Of a DNA stretch of 64,000 nt, positions 24,501 through 36,400 are shown in pieces (positions within the stretch are counted from its first letter, which is position 1; each line of letters opens with the position of its first letter). The notes beneath the pieces were generated by a model, which saw nothing but the letters and a program-made list of their open reading frames with translations, was not told the origin of the DNA and made no database searches. The stretch is from Asterochloris sp. CNOR1 (lineage: Eukaryota; Chlorophyta; Trebouxiophyceae; Trebouxiales; Trebouxiaceae). Location of the stretch: the NCBI GenBank assembly GCA_963969365.1, contig OZ017752.1, positions 1,240,001 through 1,304,000 on the forward strand, written 5' to 3'. Made by a program: the position numbers and the translations under genes.

Positions 24501-25075
24501 AGTGGACACCTGAGGAGTGCTCCTCCAGGTGAGCGGCTTGCGGCATCCTATGAGTATCATAGTAGACCTCTTGAGTAAGTGCTCCTCCTGGTGGGCTGCT
24601 TGTACAAGAGCAGTGGAGCAATGGCTGCCAAGCATGGCGCCCCATGACAGGCTCTGGAGTGCTGTTCCAGGGGTTCTGGCTGCATCAGCTGTGAGGGACG
24701 GGGCTGCAGATGACGCAGAGACTGGTCAGGGCGCTGATGGCCGCCAAGCTGGCTATCACCCTGCACAGGGTCTCTTTTGAGGCAGTGGGTTCTGGCAAAG
24801 TTGCTGGGGGCGTGTCTGTCAGATTGCGCGCCGTCATCAGCAGCCTGGTGTAGCTGGCAGCTACCTGTGAGCCTGTCCTGCCTGCCTGCTGCAGGCACTG
24901 CTTGGAGGTACATGCCAGAGCTGGCATGCTGGCTGATACAGACAGCATCCGGCAGATGCTGGCTGAGATACTGCCTGCCGCCCAGAACGGTGCCACAGTC
25001 CATGAGCTTTGGAGACCCTGGCCTGAACCATACCCCATGACTGGTGGCACTGGGCTTTGGTGGGACGTTGCTTGA
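21531..25075 (+). CDS. GT61 family (DUF563) glycosyltransferase
   Basis: The diagnostic C-terminal block of the family is clear: SRHGPFLANTLFLPPG (about 24058-24103) followed after an intron by AVVLELLPYNWEWRG (from about 24336). This matches the GT61 consensus HGAgLtN-lFl-pga-v-E-lPy. Earlier exons encode FRVYHSLWFHAQRFLAT (21718-21870), MSLNIMAIRMPIAGATSF, NTVMIDIPFPAYPENMGHW (22384-22560), ECGGMRVGATIKSGG, IIVCYDELETMP (to 22948) and GGFHSVEHGQAFRAAAYRL (23490-23725). The last exon ends ELWRPWPEPYPMTGG then WWDVA and stop. GT61 enzymes transfer xylose, arabinose or GlcNAc in the secretory pathway. The first assigned exon starts MQLQHVLLELLLGLF, a possible signal anchor; an upstream exon cannot be excluded. 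Two exon edges are duplicated in the following introns. Confidence 0.85.
22890..23121. repeat. Donor-side echo, GT61 gene
   Basis: The 3' end of the exon (22892-22948) and a copy in the following intron (23064-23121) align over about 57 nt with scattered substitutions. Shared blocks include GCCCCAGCAGA and CTGGGCATC/TTGGGCATC, followed by a CCTGCTG segment and ATGACA. The copy has an in-frame TAG, so it cannot be a substitute exon in that frame. Confidence 0.8.
24511..24601. repeat. Donor-side echo spanning the splice site, GT61 gene
   Basis: GAGTGCTCCTCCAGGTGAGC with GGCTTG (exon end, donor and intron start, about 24513-24540) is repeated as AAGTGCTCCTCCTGGTGGGC with TGCTTG about 56 nt further on. 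The donor dinucleotide context is weakened in the copy. Confidence 0.75.
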
Positions 25076-25093
25076 AGCTTCACCATGCAGAGA

Positions 25094-25098
25094 TGTAA
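25094..25098 (+). terminator. Poly(A) signal TGTAA (GT61 gene)
   Basis: TGTAA lies 19 nt past the stop codon at 25075. Confidence 0.45.
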
Positions 25099-26335
25099 AC
25101 CAAGGCAGTTGTCCTCAACCCCTTCCGCCTATCAGACGTAAATTACTAGTGGTTCCAATAGGCAAGCAGGTGTTTAGGCATCTGGGCCCACATGCACACA
25201 ATGGATGGCTGAGTACACACACACAAGTAAAGTGATGCTATAGCTTGATCTGCTCCAGGCTCAGGTGCAGCTGTGCAATTTGCATCCAGCAGACATCTGA
25301 ATGACCAAGCAGCTAGGCCCGTCTGTCACAGGCATGCAGCATTGCTACATTGACGGGGCCAAACGCAGCGCATGTGCTGCAGGCAAGACTCGTATGTATT
25401 GATCCAGAAACACAGCAGCTCCTGTTGTGAGGGGACCAGCACTAGCCCTCTTTAGTGTGGCTCAGACCTCTGCTCCAGAAGCTGTTGCTGTGTAAGCACA
25501 TTTAGTCAGGGCACCCTGAGCCCTCAAACATCAAAATCACGTCTTGCAGGAGGTACACAGGCTGTGGCATGCACTGAGATTTGTGGCGGGAGCTGGCTGC
25601 GTGCAGGTGCAGCTTTGTGCGGCTGGACGCTGCTGTGCACACTGCTGCTATATTCTGATGGACAGGTGCCTGCAGCAGGCAAAAGTTGCATGCATAGCAA
25701 GCCAGGCATTGGGGCTAGCTGCCTCATGCAGCCTGTGTAGACAACATGTCGTGGTAGCCACTACAGCACACACACTGGAAGGACCCAAGGCAGCATGCTA
25801 GCATGGCCGCACCCTGGCACAGGCAGGGTAAGCCTTGCACAGGCTCAGAGCCAAAGGTACCGCTGACAGCCATGTCACAAATCAATTTTGCATATCCTCA
25901 ACCAGGGTCAGACAGAGCATGTGTGGTCACAGGCTGGCATCACATCTAAGGCTGGGGACTGCCAAGTAAATCAATTGATATATATCATGAACACCATTCT
26001 TCAACAAATTCACAAGTATAAACCTGGTCTTTAGCTGGAAAACATAGCCTTGCAGTTCAAAGTCTACAACTGGGTGGTCCTGGACTGCAGGCAGAACGAC
26101 ATCAGAGAAAACAAGGGGGCGCCGCAACATACGGCTGAATAGGAGGAAGGTTCTCACGAGCAGCAACACTTCTGCACTAAGCATGGCCAGAGGGAAAGCT
26201 GCTGTACATGTTCCAACCTGATAAATTTGGTCCAGGGATGTTCTGGGCAGACTGTAAGGAGAAGCCAAGGTCACAGCCAACGTGCTGAGATGCTGTACAG
26301 GCCAACAACCTAGTATTTTGCTGTAGATCAAAGAC
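25099..26335. other. Convergent intergenic region with an unexplained open frame
   Basis: This lies between the 3' ends of the GT61 gene and the next minus-strand gene. It is AT-richer than its surroundings, especially 25900-26340. A minus-strand frame stays open from 26430 down to 25927, overlapping the last exon of the neighbour in another frame; see the findings. No TGTAA was found for the minus-strand gene. Confidence 0.45.
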
Positions 26336-29300
26336 TCAATGTTGCTGCTGCCGATGCGACCTGGCAGCGGCCGCCAGGGCATCCGTCTTTGTGTCCTTTG
26401 TCTCGGGAGCACCAAAGCAGCAGTGCCCACTCTTTTTCTTGCTCCTCACAGGCATGGACGCTGCCTGCTCCGCCGCAGGGGGCTGCACAGGGGCCGCTGT
26501 CCGTGAGACGTCTACAGCAGCACCTTTTGGAGCCACAGCCGGCTTGGCTTCCCTGTACGAGGGGCTCCTGAAAGGAGGAGTGCCAGCCTGCGGCTGCGCC
26601 TGCGGATGCCCCTGGCCCCCTGGCTGCTGCTCCAATGCATCCCTGGAGGAGCCCCCGGTGCGGCGGAGGGAGGTTGCCCGCATGATGGTCTTCTTGATGG
26701 GGTTGGAGGAAACCCTATCGAGGTCGGTGTCCTTGGCAGGGCCCAGGCCCTGCACTGCCTGCATCTCCTCCCAGCTCATCGAAGGCAGGGGGTCTGCAAA
26801 GCAAGCAAGGTGAGATCAGCTCAACAACATGGCCACCAGCAAGAACTCTGGGCACACACACATTACAATGCACAAAGGCCCAGCGCACTGCTGCCAGACT
26901 GCTGAAGTGAGCTCCCACACTGAGGTGGGATGCTGAGTGTCACAGGATGTCACAAACTTCGAGCCGCCTCCTGGTGGCTTAAGTATAGGTGACAGCAATG
27001 CTTCTTCACTTCACTCACATGGTGAGAGTCTCAAGTAGTGAGGGCCAGCTGCCAAGCATGCATAGACACTGCAAGGCACACATTGTCTGCAACCTGGCAA
27101 GTTGATGACGCCAGCTCCACTGAAGGCAAGGTCGGCGGCAGGCAGCACACCCTGTCAGGCATGCAGCCAGCATGGTGCACCTTGGAACAGCTTCTGTTCC
27201 TGCTGGACATATTCAACGCTGTCGCGGGGGAAGTAGCGGTCGCGGACAAAGCTCATGCGCTGGGTGTGAATGGACTTGCGCCGCGCTTGCTGCAGCAACA
27301 ACAGGACTGCGGGGTCAAGCACTGCGCTGGTGCAGCAAGGAGCAGCTCCCACAAGCAGCTCAAAGTGGTCTGGGGTGATCTGCAAGGCGGCTGTGCTCCC
27401 CTTGCTGAGGCTGCCGTTCCAGCAGCATGGCAGACCAGGCAGATGGTCACTGCAACAAGCCAGGCACCCAAAGCTGGAGCTCACTGGGGACAACTTGGGG
27501 GACGGCCCTCGTGGTGGGTTGCTGGCTGGAGCGCCCTGCTGCTGTGCCCGCTGCTGCTGCCGCTGCTGGTAGTCAGCAACGGCCTGCTGCACAACTGCTG
27601 GCTTGCTGCCAAACCTGCAGGTCCAGAGGGAGGAGCCTGGAGGTCATGCGTGCAGAGGAGGCGCAGGACGCTGCTGCAGGAGTCACACAACACGCCGTGC
27701 AGTGCTGAGACCAGCTCCCTGGGTTCCGGAAAACCCAAAGCCGTATCCCCGAGAAACAGGCAGTGGGGACATCCCACTCAAAAGCAGACCTGCTGGGTCT
27801 GTGAGGTGGCAGACAAAAGCAATGCTTATGCAGACAAGGACATTCACAGGAGCCTGGCAGGAGAGCCCTTGGTGCTGGCCAGGACGAAGTCAATTTCAGC
27901 TGTCGCTCACAAGCACAAATGAGGCAAACATGACCTGCTGTCTGGCACATGCATTCCCACTCACCGCACTTCTGAGCCAGCATCAGCTAGCTTCTGCCTG
28001 CGCAAGGCTTTGCGCTGTGAAGCAGCGAGCTCGGCCGCAGAACTGGGCATCTGGGATGCTTTGTTCAGCTGCTGAGCCTGTGTCTCGCCACCACCCGTCC
28101 CTGTAGCAGGTACAGTGCTCTCTGGGTGCACCACTGGTGGCTTTGCGTTGCGAGGGATATGAGCGGTCAACATGCAGTCAAACAAAAGCAGGGCCATAGT
28201 TGCTGTCAGCATCTGCTCCACTCACACTATGGGAAAGCACTAGCCCCACGACCGCCACTGTTACTGGCAGGCAACACCTCAGCCCAAGACAGCTCTGTGG
28301 TTGCTAGACCATTGCCAGGCATGCTGCAACAGAGCAAAGGCAGACACAACTAAGCAAAACACGGCCGTGCAGTGTGGCCCCTGCACACCCACCTGGCAGC
28401 TCCAGGCAGGGCTTTGGGTGGCCCTGCCAGGGTGCATCCCAGTCCAGACTGTCTCCATCCGTGCCTCCAAAGTCGCTGGACTGCATACGATCTCCCTGGA
28501 CGCTGCCAAAGCCGTCTGTGGTGGGCACAAAGGCAGTCTCCTGGGAGGCTGAGAACTGCCGAGCCGGCTGCAGGGGCAGGCCTGGCGTTGGCGTGGGCTG
28601 CCCCTTGACGGAGGGCATCTGCATCTGCAAGCAGGATGTCACCTTTTAGGGGCAAGCCAGGCCGTGTTACATGTGCTCATTGCAGGTGGGGCCAGACCTG
28701 CCCTGACTTGCGGCCTGCTCTGCGCTGGAAGCCGCCCCACCCAGTGGGGGCTGGTCAATGAGTAGAAACACTTGTCAGCATCTTCTGCCCCGCGCTGACA
28801 TCATGTGAACAGCCCACTGCCCCAAAGGCTGTCTCACTCACCAGCACAGGTTCTCAGGTGAGCTGGGCACAGTCTGCTGTGCAGGCGCTGTATCCTGTCC
28901 AGGAAAGACCCATGCTCACCAGTGCGGGCTGGTCGATGGAGCTGAGCACAGTGAGCCGCTTCTCCTTGCCCTCCCCCACTGGCCCCAGGGGCAATTTGGT
29001 GCGGTCAAACAATGCAGAAGTCCAGATGGTGGTGTCTTTCATGTCGATGGATTCACTGAGGGAGTCCAGGTGGTGCTCATCCACGTCGCTCTCAGGGGCC
29101 ACCTTCAGGCTGGGCAGCTGTGCAACCTGCAGTGAGGCAGATCACTGGGTCAGCCAAGCGACTGGGGACTGCAGTGCGATAGTTGTTATGGGTGCAGTGG
29201 CGTTTCAACCTGGGCCCTGGAGATGACGGTCAGGCTGGGCAGCTGGGAAAGCTGTGTGTGAGCAAGCAGTGGAGAGCTGCAGCACTCTAGAAGCAGAAGT

Positions 29301-31710
29301 CTTGGTACAAAGATGCCAATACACAGCACCACGATGCGGGATGAAGGCTGGGGCTCCACCAGGACCACTGCAGGTGGAAGCGTGGCGCACCTCTCATCTC
29401 ACTGGACATGTGACCTGTCCGGACAGGTTGAGGCCACGTAAGGCAGCAAAGGGCGCAGCAGCTGAATAGTGGCAGCCATGCTGCCTGCGGTTATCGCTCT
29501 AGTCAATTCCATCTCCATCGAACAGACCCAACACAACATATAGCTGGCAACAGCTAAGTCAGCCCTGGCAGGATGTGACTCGTCAGGCTGGAGAACATGA
29601 TTGACCACGCCCGCTTCAGGTGCCACTAAGCATTCAGAATGCTGCAGGTGGTGCAGAGCCCAATACCACACCACACATACTGCCTCCACTCTGAAAAGTG
29701 CACAGCAAGAGGTATGCCAGGGAATGCAGCAAGACGGACACCACTGAGTGTAGCAGGGACCACCAGAGCGAGCCCAGCAGAATGTTACCAAGATCGCAGA
29801 TAGTACGTAAAAGCTGACCTGATCCTGCACGACTTGCCAGGACTCATGCAGCAGGGAGTTCGTCTGCAGTAGGGCCTCCGTGGAGTCCATCTGGAGGTCC
29901 TCTGCCACCGCGTCAAAGTGGTCAAACCTGCAAGGCAGGTGGCAGTGCTCCACATGGCCAGCTGCTGAAGGAGGCAGCAGGATGCACTCTGCAAGCTGCA
30001 TTGCAGGCGCAACTGAAAGCTGGTGTGACCACATCATTGACCTGGTCTGCTGTCGCGCACAGCTGTGTGGAGACGTGCATGACTGCAGTGTTGTCAGCGG
30101 TCCGAGCAGAAGCCTCACCACAAGGACAGAGCCTTCAGGGCGGCCCCCACCAGCTCTGGCGCCTGCGGGTGACCCACCTGCAGCAGGCCATGCAAGCATG
30201 TGTGCATCTCTGCCTGCCTTGCTGCAAGCGTACAGGTCCCAGCTCCTCCCACTGCTGGACGGCATTGCCGACGTAGGCAGCAAACCCTCAGCATGCCGCT
30301 GACTATGGGTCTGCAGGCCAGGCCTGTGTTGAGGGCTGCAGCAGGAGGCACAGCACACCACTGAGCATGCCCGTCCCCCATCCTGCCAGGCCTGTTATCC
30401 GCACAGGGCACAGCAGCGTGACACTGCCCTGCAGCAGGATGCGTTCTCTGGTGGGGTCAGCACCTGGCGGTGAGCCTGCTCGTGCACAGTGCGCAGCAGC
30501 AGGAGACTTTTCAATTGCAGCCGGCCACCGTGGAGTGCGTTCCTGCAGACAACCACCTGGTGCTGACTGCCTGCTGCTTCCCCACCTTGAAGGGACGCCC
30601 ATCCCGCCCCTGCAGCTGCACGGTGGCGAGTACCATGCCCTGGAGGCAGCAGTCCAGGGACAGGAAAAAGGCTGCCAAATCCTGGGCGTTCTGGCGGTTG
30701 GACAAGAACGTCGTCGCAAACCCTGTCTTGCTCCAGGCCTCCAGGAAGGTGTCTGACACGCGCAGCACCTCTGCGAGCTTGCCTGCAGGGCGAAGCAGCA
30801 ATGTGTGTCTTGGGGTGCTTGCTGCATGCCAGCATAAAGGAACGCAGCTGGGGATCCCATCCTGCCTGGAAGGCTGTGTCCCTGGCAAACGGCAGCGTTG
30901 GTGTCCCGCATCTGTGGCCTGCATGCATGCTCCAGGCGGTGCACAAACCTGGGTGCCCTGCCACACAGGGAGCCCCCTTCGCTGCCAGGATTTGGCCCAA
31001 CAATCAGGCTCTCGCTGCCAAGACCCGGCCAGGACCCCCTTGCTGGCCTCCAGGCAGAAAGCATGCCCTCTAGGTGGGGTGCTGGTGCAGCCGGGGAGGC
31101 GTCCAGGCGCACCTAGCACAGGGGCGCACATGTCCAACTTGGCGAACTTGAGCTCCCCCAGGTACAGGTACAGTTTGGCAGCAAACAGACCCAGGCTGGG
31201 AGCATCCTCCTGCTGGTCATCCTCAGCCTGCAGGTGCAGTGCACTTACTAAAGTGGGACTTGCAAAGCTGGAATGGCAGGGCTTGGCAGCAACCCACACT
31301 TGGCTCATATGAGCAACTGATCTGCAATGGTTCTAGCACTGCATACTGCAGCCGTGCCGCCGCACAGGGGCATCATTTGCATGAGGAATGCTCATCAGTA
31401 TTGCGGATGTTTTGCCACAGATGGTCTCCCCGCATGCCACACTCAAGGTGCTGCAGTTTCCTGCCAGCTTCCTGGGTGCACGCGCCCAGCCAAGCAGCAG
31501 AGGGGCATGCCAGTGTGTAAACCTACAACGCGCTGTGGCAGGCCGAGTGGCGCTGTCTGACGAAGGGGCTGCCAAGCTGCATAGCTTACCTGCAACAGTC
31601 CGAGAATGTGCGCGCACAGCTGCTGTGACTCTGTCACAAATGATCTCGCAGGCGGCATGCGGCGAAGCCTGCATGAACATCCAATGAAAGTTGGCCACAT
31701 AACCCCAAAC
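26336..31710 (-). CDS. Long helical protein of unknown function
   Basis: I do not recognise this gene. Minus-strand exons that read as protein, 5' to 3': 31590-31710 (ANFHWMFMQASPHAACEIIC), 31112-31234 (LGLFAAKLYLYLGELKFAKL), about 30585-30785 (AEVLRVSDTFLEAWSKTGFA), about 30235-30300 (YVGNAVQQWEELGPVRLQQ), about 30118-30180, 29815-29930 (FDHFDAVAEDLQMDSTEALL), 28915-29128, 28395-28620, 27960-28150, about 27470-27600, about 27190-27300 and a last exon 26336-26790. The N-terminal two thirds looks like an all-helical solenoid. The C-terminal third is low-complexity (Gln, Pro, Ser) with short conserved-looking islands such as SFVRDRYFPRD and PSMSWEEMQAVQGLG, and a Lys/Cys patch KKKSGHCCFG near the end. 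A role as a trafficking or scaffolding subunit is possible but not shown. The 5' end is open: see 32051-32176 and 32352-32574. Confidence 0.6.
29100..29256. repeat. Acceptor-side echo in the helical-protein gene
   Basis: The exon start at about 29100-29128 (minus strand QLPSLKVAPES) is echoed at 29226-29256 in the upstream intron (minus strand QLPSLTVIS). The shared plus-strand core is GTCAGGCTGGGCAGCTG-like. Spacing is about 126 nt. Confidence 0.65.
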
Positions 31711-32050
31711 CTCTCATGACTGCAAACTTGCTGCCCATGTAGCCTGTTCACCACTTCACTCCACTACCCTGCTGCAGTGGCACAGTTGGCTGCAACCACA
31801 TGTGCCATGTCTGGTCTCCTGCATTTGTGCCTTGCACATGTTGGATGCACAGCAGATTGCTACAGTGTCTGCACCTTTCAAACAAGATGGCAAAAGGACA
31901 GTGGGATATGGAAGGCAGTTATGCCACTTCAGTTGCCAAGTGAGATTGCCGAGTTCTCGAGGGTGAAAGTAGGCAAAGGAGGGTCTGACACCGCAGACAA
32001 GAGATCTTACCGTTCTCTGTCTAAGCGAGAGTTTTCTTGCGCCACATCAC

Positions 32051-32176
32051 CTCGAACCCTTCCGGGTCAACCCTCTGGCAGATAAAAGGAGCAGCCTGAT
32101 CTAGTAACGGGGTGCGATTCCAGAGCCGGGTCTGCAGAGCAACGGGCCTGTTGCAAAAAGACTTTAGCTCGTCAAC
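32051..32176 (-). CDS. Coding-like exon, likely 5' part of the helical-protein gene
   Basis: A 42-codon stretch bounded by an AG acceptor and a GT donor reads VDELKSFCNRPVALQTRLWN and onward to RVDPEGFE. It ends in phase 0, and the next candidate exon (31710, VWGYVANFHW) also begins in phase 0, so they can be joined. The frame runs into a stop shortly after the proposed donor. I cannot name a domain. Confidence 0.45.
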
Positions 32177-32351
32177 CTAATCGGTCCTATGAGAATTAAC
32201 ACATCTGTCAGGGCATCAATTTGCGATACTCGATGTGGATTTGGGGTGAGAGAGCGTATTCGGCGTAGTCTTTTCAGCTTGCCGTAGCAATCTTCAAGGC
32301 CCACCCTCAACAATGCTCTGTTTTGTTCACATGCAGTGAAAGCAGGACCAC

Positions 32352-32574
32352 CTATAGTGACCCGTAAAAAACATTTGCCTGAGGGCAGCCTGCTCCAGCC
32401 GGCCTCTTGCACCTTGTGCACACTTCTCCTGAAGGTAGCCCAGCAGCCCTCGCTGATGCCCCTCAAGCGGCTGCAACACCTGCATGGCCATGCAGAGTGG
32501 CAGACTTGCTCTGTCTTTATCTGCATTGATGTCTGCAATGAGCACATCAATGTCGTGGATCTTGCTGATAGGGT
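32352..32574 (-). CDS. Coding-like exon upstream of the helical-protein gene
   Basis: The minus-strand frame encodes IHDIDVLIADINADKDRASL, then EGHQRGLLGYLQEKCAQGA, and ends at TATAG|GTGG. Composition and the absence of stops suggest a real exon. Phase does not match 32051-32176 directly, so a short exon or other junction would be needed between them. The opposite strand also stays open over part of this segment (DLADRVETQTYLNRTSPE). Confidence 0.4.
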
Positions 32575-32719
32575 GGAGACCCAGACCTACCTAAACCGCA
32601 CCAGTCCCGAGGTTTGGTAGGCTGCCCTGCAGACTTGCAAGGCCCTCATGCATCAGTCTCGGGCAGACACCCCACTCTGCCATGATGCAGCTGCCATTAT
32701 GTTAGCATCTGCAGGTCCC

Positions 32720-32845
32720 ATTGCAGGGACTGGACAGCCTGTCTCAGAACATGGACTGCCCGGTGGTGTCCATCCTGTCTCAGAGTCTGCGCACCTTACT
32801 GAGTCTGAAACGCGTTGTGCAGGATTATGTGCTCAGGCAGGGGCC
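32720..32845 (+). other. Isolated coding-like plus-strand stretch
   Basis: After a TGCAG acceptor this reads LDSLSQNMDCPVVSILSQSL and continues to KRVVQDYVL, with stops in every minus-strand frame. I could not connect it to a start, an end or a neighbour. It may be an exon of a small gene between the helical-protein gene and the methyltransferase-BTB gene, or a remnant. Confidence 0.35.
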
Positions 32846-33487
32846 AGAACACATGACTTGCAGCAGTGCCTGTGATGAAAGACATGCATCAGCTGATCAG
32901 TGGACACATTGCAGGCGCTGCATATCTGGTCAATCTAACGCGTGCAGCACATTCTCTATGCAGTGAAGCGCCTGTCACTATGGGTCTGACCCCATGCTCG
33001 TGCCGGCCGCAGCTGTGGTTGATTCTCTTCTATACCATTTCTAGCTGTTCACAATATGCTGTCTGGCCGACCGGAAGTGCTTCTGAGTTGCCTGGAGGTA
33101 CAATCATCTCAGTACTAGATCTGGCCAGTGCCTTCTCACTCCGACATCAAAGTGAAATCACGGTCACCCTGCATCGGCCTGGCACAGCAGAGTTTTGAAC
33201 GAAAGCGAGAGGGTTCGGCACTGAAAGGGGGTGAACTCCAGGTGGGCACAGATGAACATGTGCTTCCCAGCAAGAGCTCAGGCTGCATCATAGCCCCTGG
33301 CGGTGCCATCGGAGCAGGCCAAGGTTGCCTATGCGAACCTTGAAGCCAGCAGTTGTGTGCGCACCGCAGGCTGCACACGGTGATCATGCAGCAGAAGAGG
33401 CCTCCAGCAGGCCGCATGACATGCAAACCGATGGCCTGGCTGGCATATGACTCATTCCCAAGGCTTGGTGCACACAGGTACAGTGCC
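32846..33487. other. Upstream region of the methyltransferase-BTB gene
   Basis: Some plus-strand frames stay open (for example 32866-32970, MHQLISGHIAGAAYLVNL) but no consistent gene model emerges. Part of this must be the promoter and 5' UTR of the gene starting at 33488. Confidence 0.4.
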
Positions 33488-36400
33488 ATGGACATATACG
33501 CTGCTGGTGTGCCGGAGGACGCTTTTGAGGGCAGCGACATGGACATGAGCTCCTCAGACAGCGAGGCCGAGGAGGTGGGAGGCCATATACCTTCATAGAC
33601 TTAGTCCCTGATCTTCAAGTTGTGACTGTGGCACAGAGCCAGCCTGTGATGACATCCATCAGGGTTGAGAACAGATGGATTGACAAAAGACATGCCATGG
33701 CACATGCACCAGGCTAGTCTCTACAATGGTGGAAAAGCACCATTGAGCAGAAGGCCTGCATGTCATTGTCCTGGTCTGCCATCCCTATTGCCAAAGGAGC
33801 TGCACAGGGGGTCCCCTCTTTCACACTGGCATCGTCTCCCCTGCCCCTGCCCTGTCAGCTCTGCAGGAGCTGCCCAGCTGCCCAGCGCAGGAGCTGCCTT
33901 GCAGGCGCAAAGGGCAGGCAGTGTCTGCCCTGCTGCCAGGCTTCTTTGACAGGGGCCGGACAGGAGCTGCTGCCTGGCCCCAGCAGCAATGGGCGCAGGC
34001 AGCGCCCGCCTCTGCATGCGCAGCCACCCCTGCTGGCCCTGCCTGACCCCCCTGCCACCTGCGACTTGCAGGAGGTAGCCCCAAGGCGCCCCAGAGGGGG
34101 TGGCCGCGAGCAGCGCCTGCCCCTGCAGCACTTCCTGCGCCTGATCGGCGGGGGGGCCATGCTGGACCGTGACGACGCCTCTAACAATGAGGAGCTGGTG
34201 GCTAATCTGAAGAAGCATGGCGCCATCACCAGGTGTGCTTTCATGAGGCATCCCTATCATGCGTGCAACAGAGCACAAAGACAATTTTTGGTATGATCTC
34301 TCGAGAAGCACACTGGCATCCCCAATGATTTTTGGCTCTGGTGGAGCCCTGGCTTTTTGAGCAGAGACCCAGTTGGCTGATGGTCAATCTGAGCTAGCAT
34401 TGGGCACATACCAGGTACGCAGGCATGTGTGCTGCACCTGATTTTCCCTAACAACACCATGAGCAGTTGTTGTTCTGTGAGTACTGCACGACTTGCTGGG
34501 CTCGAGGCCCTGGCAGCTATGGACCTCTATGCGTAGCTGCCCTGACGCCCAACACATGCCTCATACAGTCAATTGCCCTATGTGTGAATGGCAGCCCTCC
34601 AAAGGGGCCACACGAATGTGGCCCCTCACCCACGTGGTCCCTGCAGCACTGGCAAGCCGTCCTCAGTCCTGCGCATCCCTCCAGCACAAGCACGCCGCCT
34701 CCACAATATCTCTGCCGCCCTGCAGAGACGCTGTGACATGCGCCATGTGCGTCTGCCCTGGAGACGCTGTTGACTTCACCCCCCATCAGACTGCAGCTTG
34801 CACTCCTGTGTTGCTGCATCCAGGCAGTCGCGCATGCCACGTGCGCACCTGCAACAAAGGGTTTATTGCCCAGGGTATGTTTCCTGAAGCCGGTCCTCTG
34901 CTGCCTTGCAGCGAGGGCGTGACACGTGCCATGCGCATGTGCCCCCGCAATGCCTTTGTCCCCCAAGCTCACGCGGATCAGGCCTTTGTGGATGCCCCTA
35001 TCCGTCTGGATGACCTGGACTTCAACATCTCTGCGCCCCACATGCATGCCACCTGCCTGGAGGCGCTGCAGCTGCAGCCGGGGCAGAGGTGAGGCTGTGC
35101 GGTGTGTGCCATATGAGTCTGGCAGCAGCTGCAACCTCTGCTGGAGTCAGATCATCACATCTGCAGCAGCTTGAGATCCTTTCCAAACCATGGTATCTGC
35201 CACTTCATTGCCTCTGGCCCCACCAGCCAAACATGGTGCAGGCAGCTGCCTAAGTCTGCCTGCTCTCCTGCAATGGTGCACGACCTCAGCCAGGCCAAGG
35301 CATGTTTCCCAGGGGCTGGCTGTGGCCTGACTGTGCGTGCCCTCTGCTGCAGCTCACCTGTTAAGCCCATGACAGCAGATGCCACCTGTCTTGCTGCGCC
35401 CCCAGCCCGCCTGCACCCAGCTGCAGCCTCACAGCATTGGCCCCTGTCTGCAGGGTGCTGGATGTTGGCTCTGGCTGCGGCGTGATTGCTGCCAGCGCAG
35501 CCTACCTGGTGGGCAAAGCAGGGACCGTCACAGGCGTCGACGTGCGCCGCGCTGCAGTCACCCTGGGGCGCGAGAACCTGGCCCGCCTGGAGCACAGCAA
35601 CTCAGACTTTGCTGCCAGTGCGGCGGTCTGCAAGTTCCACCTGCACAACGTGTTCATGCCCCTCCGCAAGCACCTGGTGAGCCTGTGGGCAGCCAGCACC
35701 TTTGCTGGTGGGCTGCCATGCTCTGCTGCCTGCACAGTGGGTGTGACAAACTTGACTGACCACCTGCGCACATGCTCAGCTGCAAGGACTGGATGAATCT
35801 GGCTTGCTGCTGCCATGCATCTGTATGCTCACCTGCAAGGGCAACCCTGCAAAGAAGCACATTTCAGGCCATGGTAGAGCTGACAACTCAGAGATTGCAG
35901 TTCATCAGGGGCTGCATGAGCACCCTGCACGCCCAGTGCAAAGGCACCACGTTCTCTCCCAGGACGGTGGGCTCCCTTGCCAAGAACTGCATGACACCCT
36001 CTCTTGGTGCGCATTCAGCTTGACCTTGCATGGCATCTGCGGCCTGGTGGTGTTGGAGCTCAGCTTGCATCCCACCAAGCCCCTTAAATTGGCGACTTTG
36101 CGTGCAGGGCGCGTACGACAGGATCCATGTGGGAGCTTCCTGCCCCCCAGACCGCGTGGCAAGCCTGCTGCAGCTGCTGCAGCCCTCAGGGGGCCTCATC
36201 GTTACCCCCGTCAGCCCCAACGACCTGCAGTGCATCACGCTGGCGGCCAACGGTGCCGTCACACGCAAGACGCTGTCGCAAGTGCGCTACAGCGAGCTGG
36301 AGGTGAGGCTCTGCTGCACTGTCTTCCTCTGCCCACTGTTTGGTAGTATGCATTGCTGCAGTGCTGTCTACTGCATGAAGCAGCGTTGTATGCTTTCTGC

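Noticed and set aside
27038-27922. 294-codon plus-strand open frame
   Set aside because: It lies opposite the exons of the minus-strand helical-protein gene and has no domain-like composition; explained as a shadow in GC-rich DNA.
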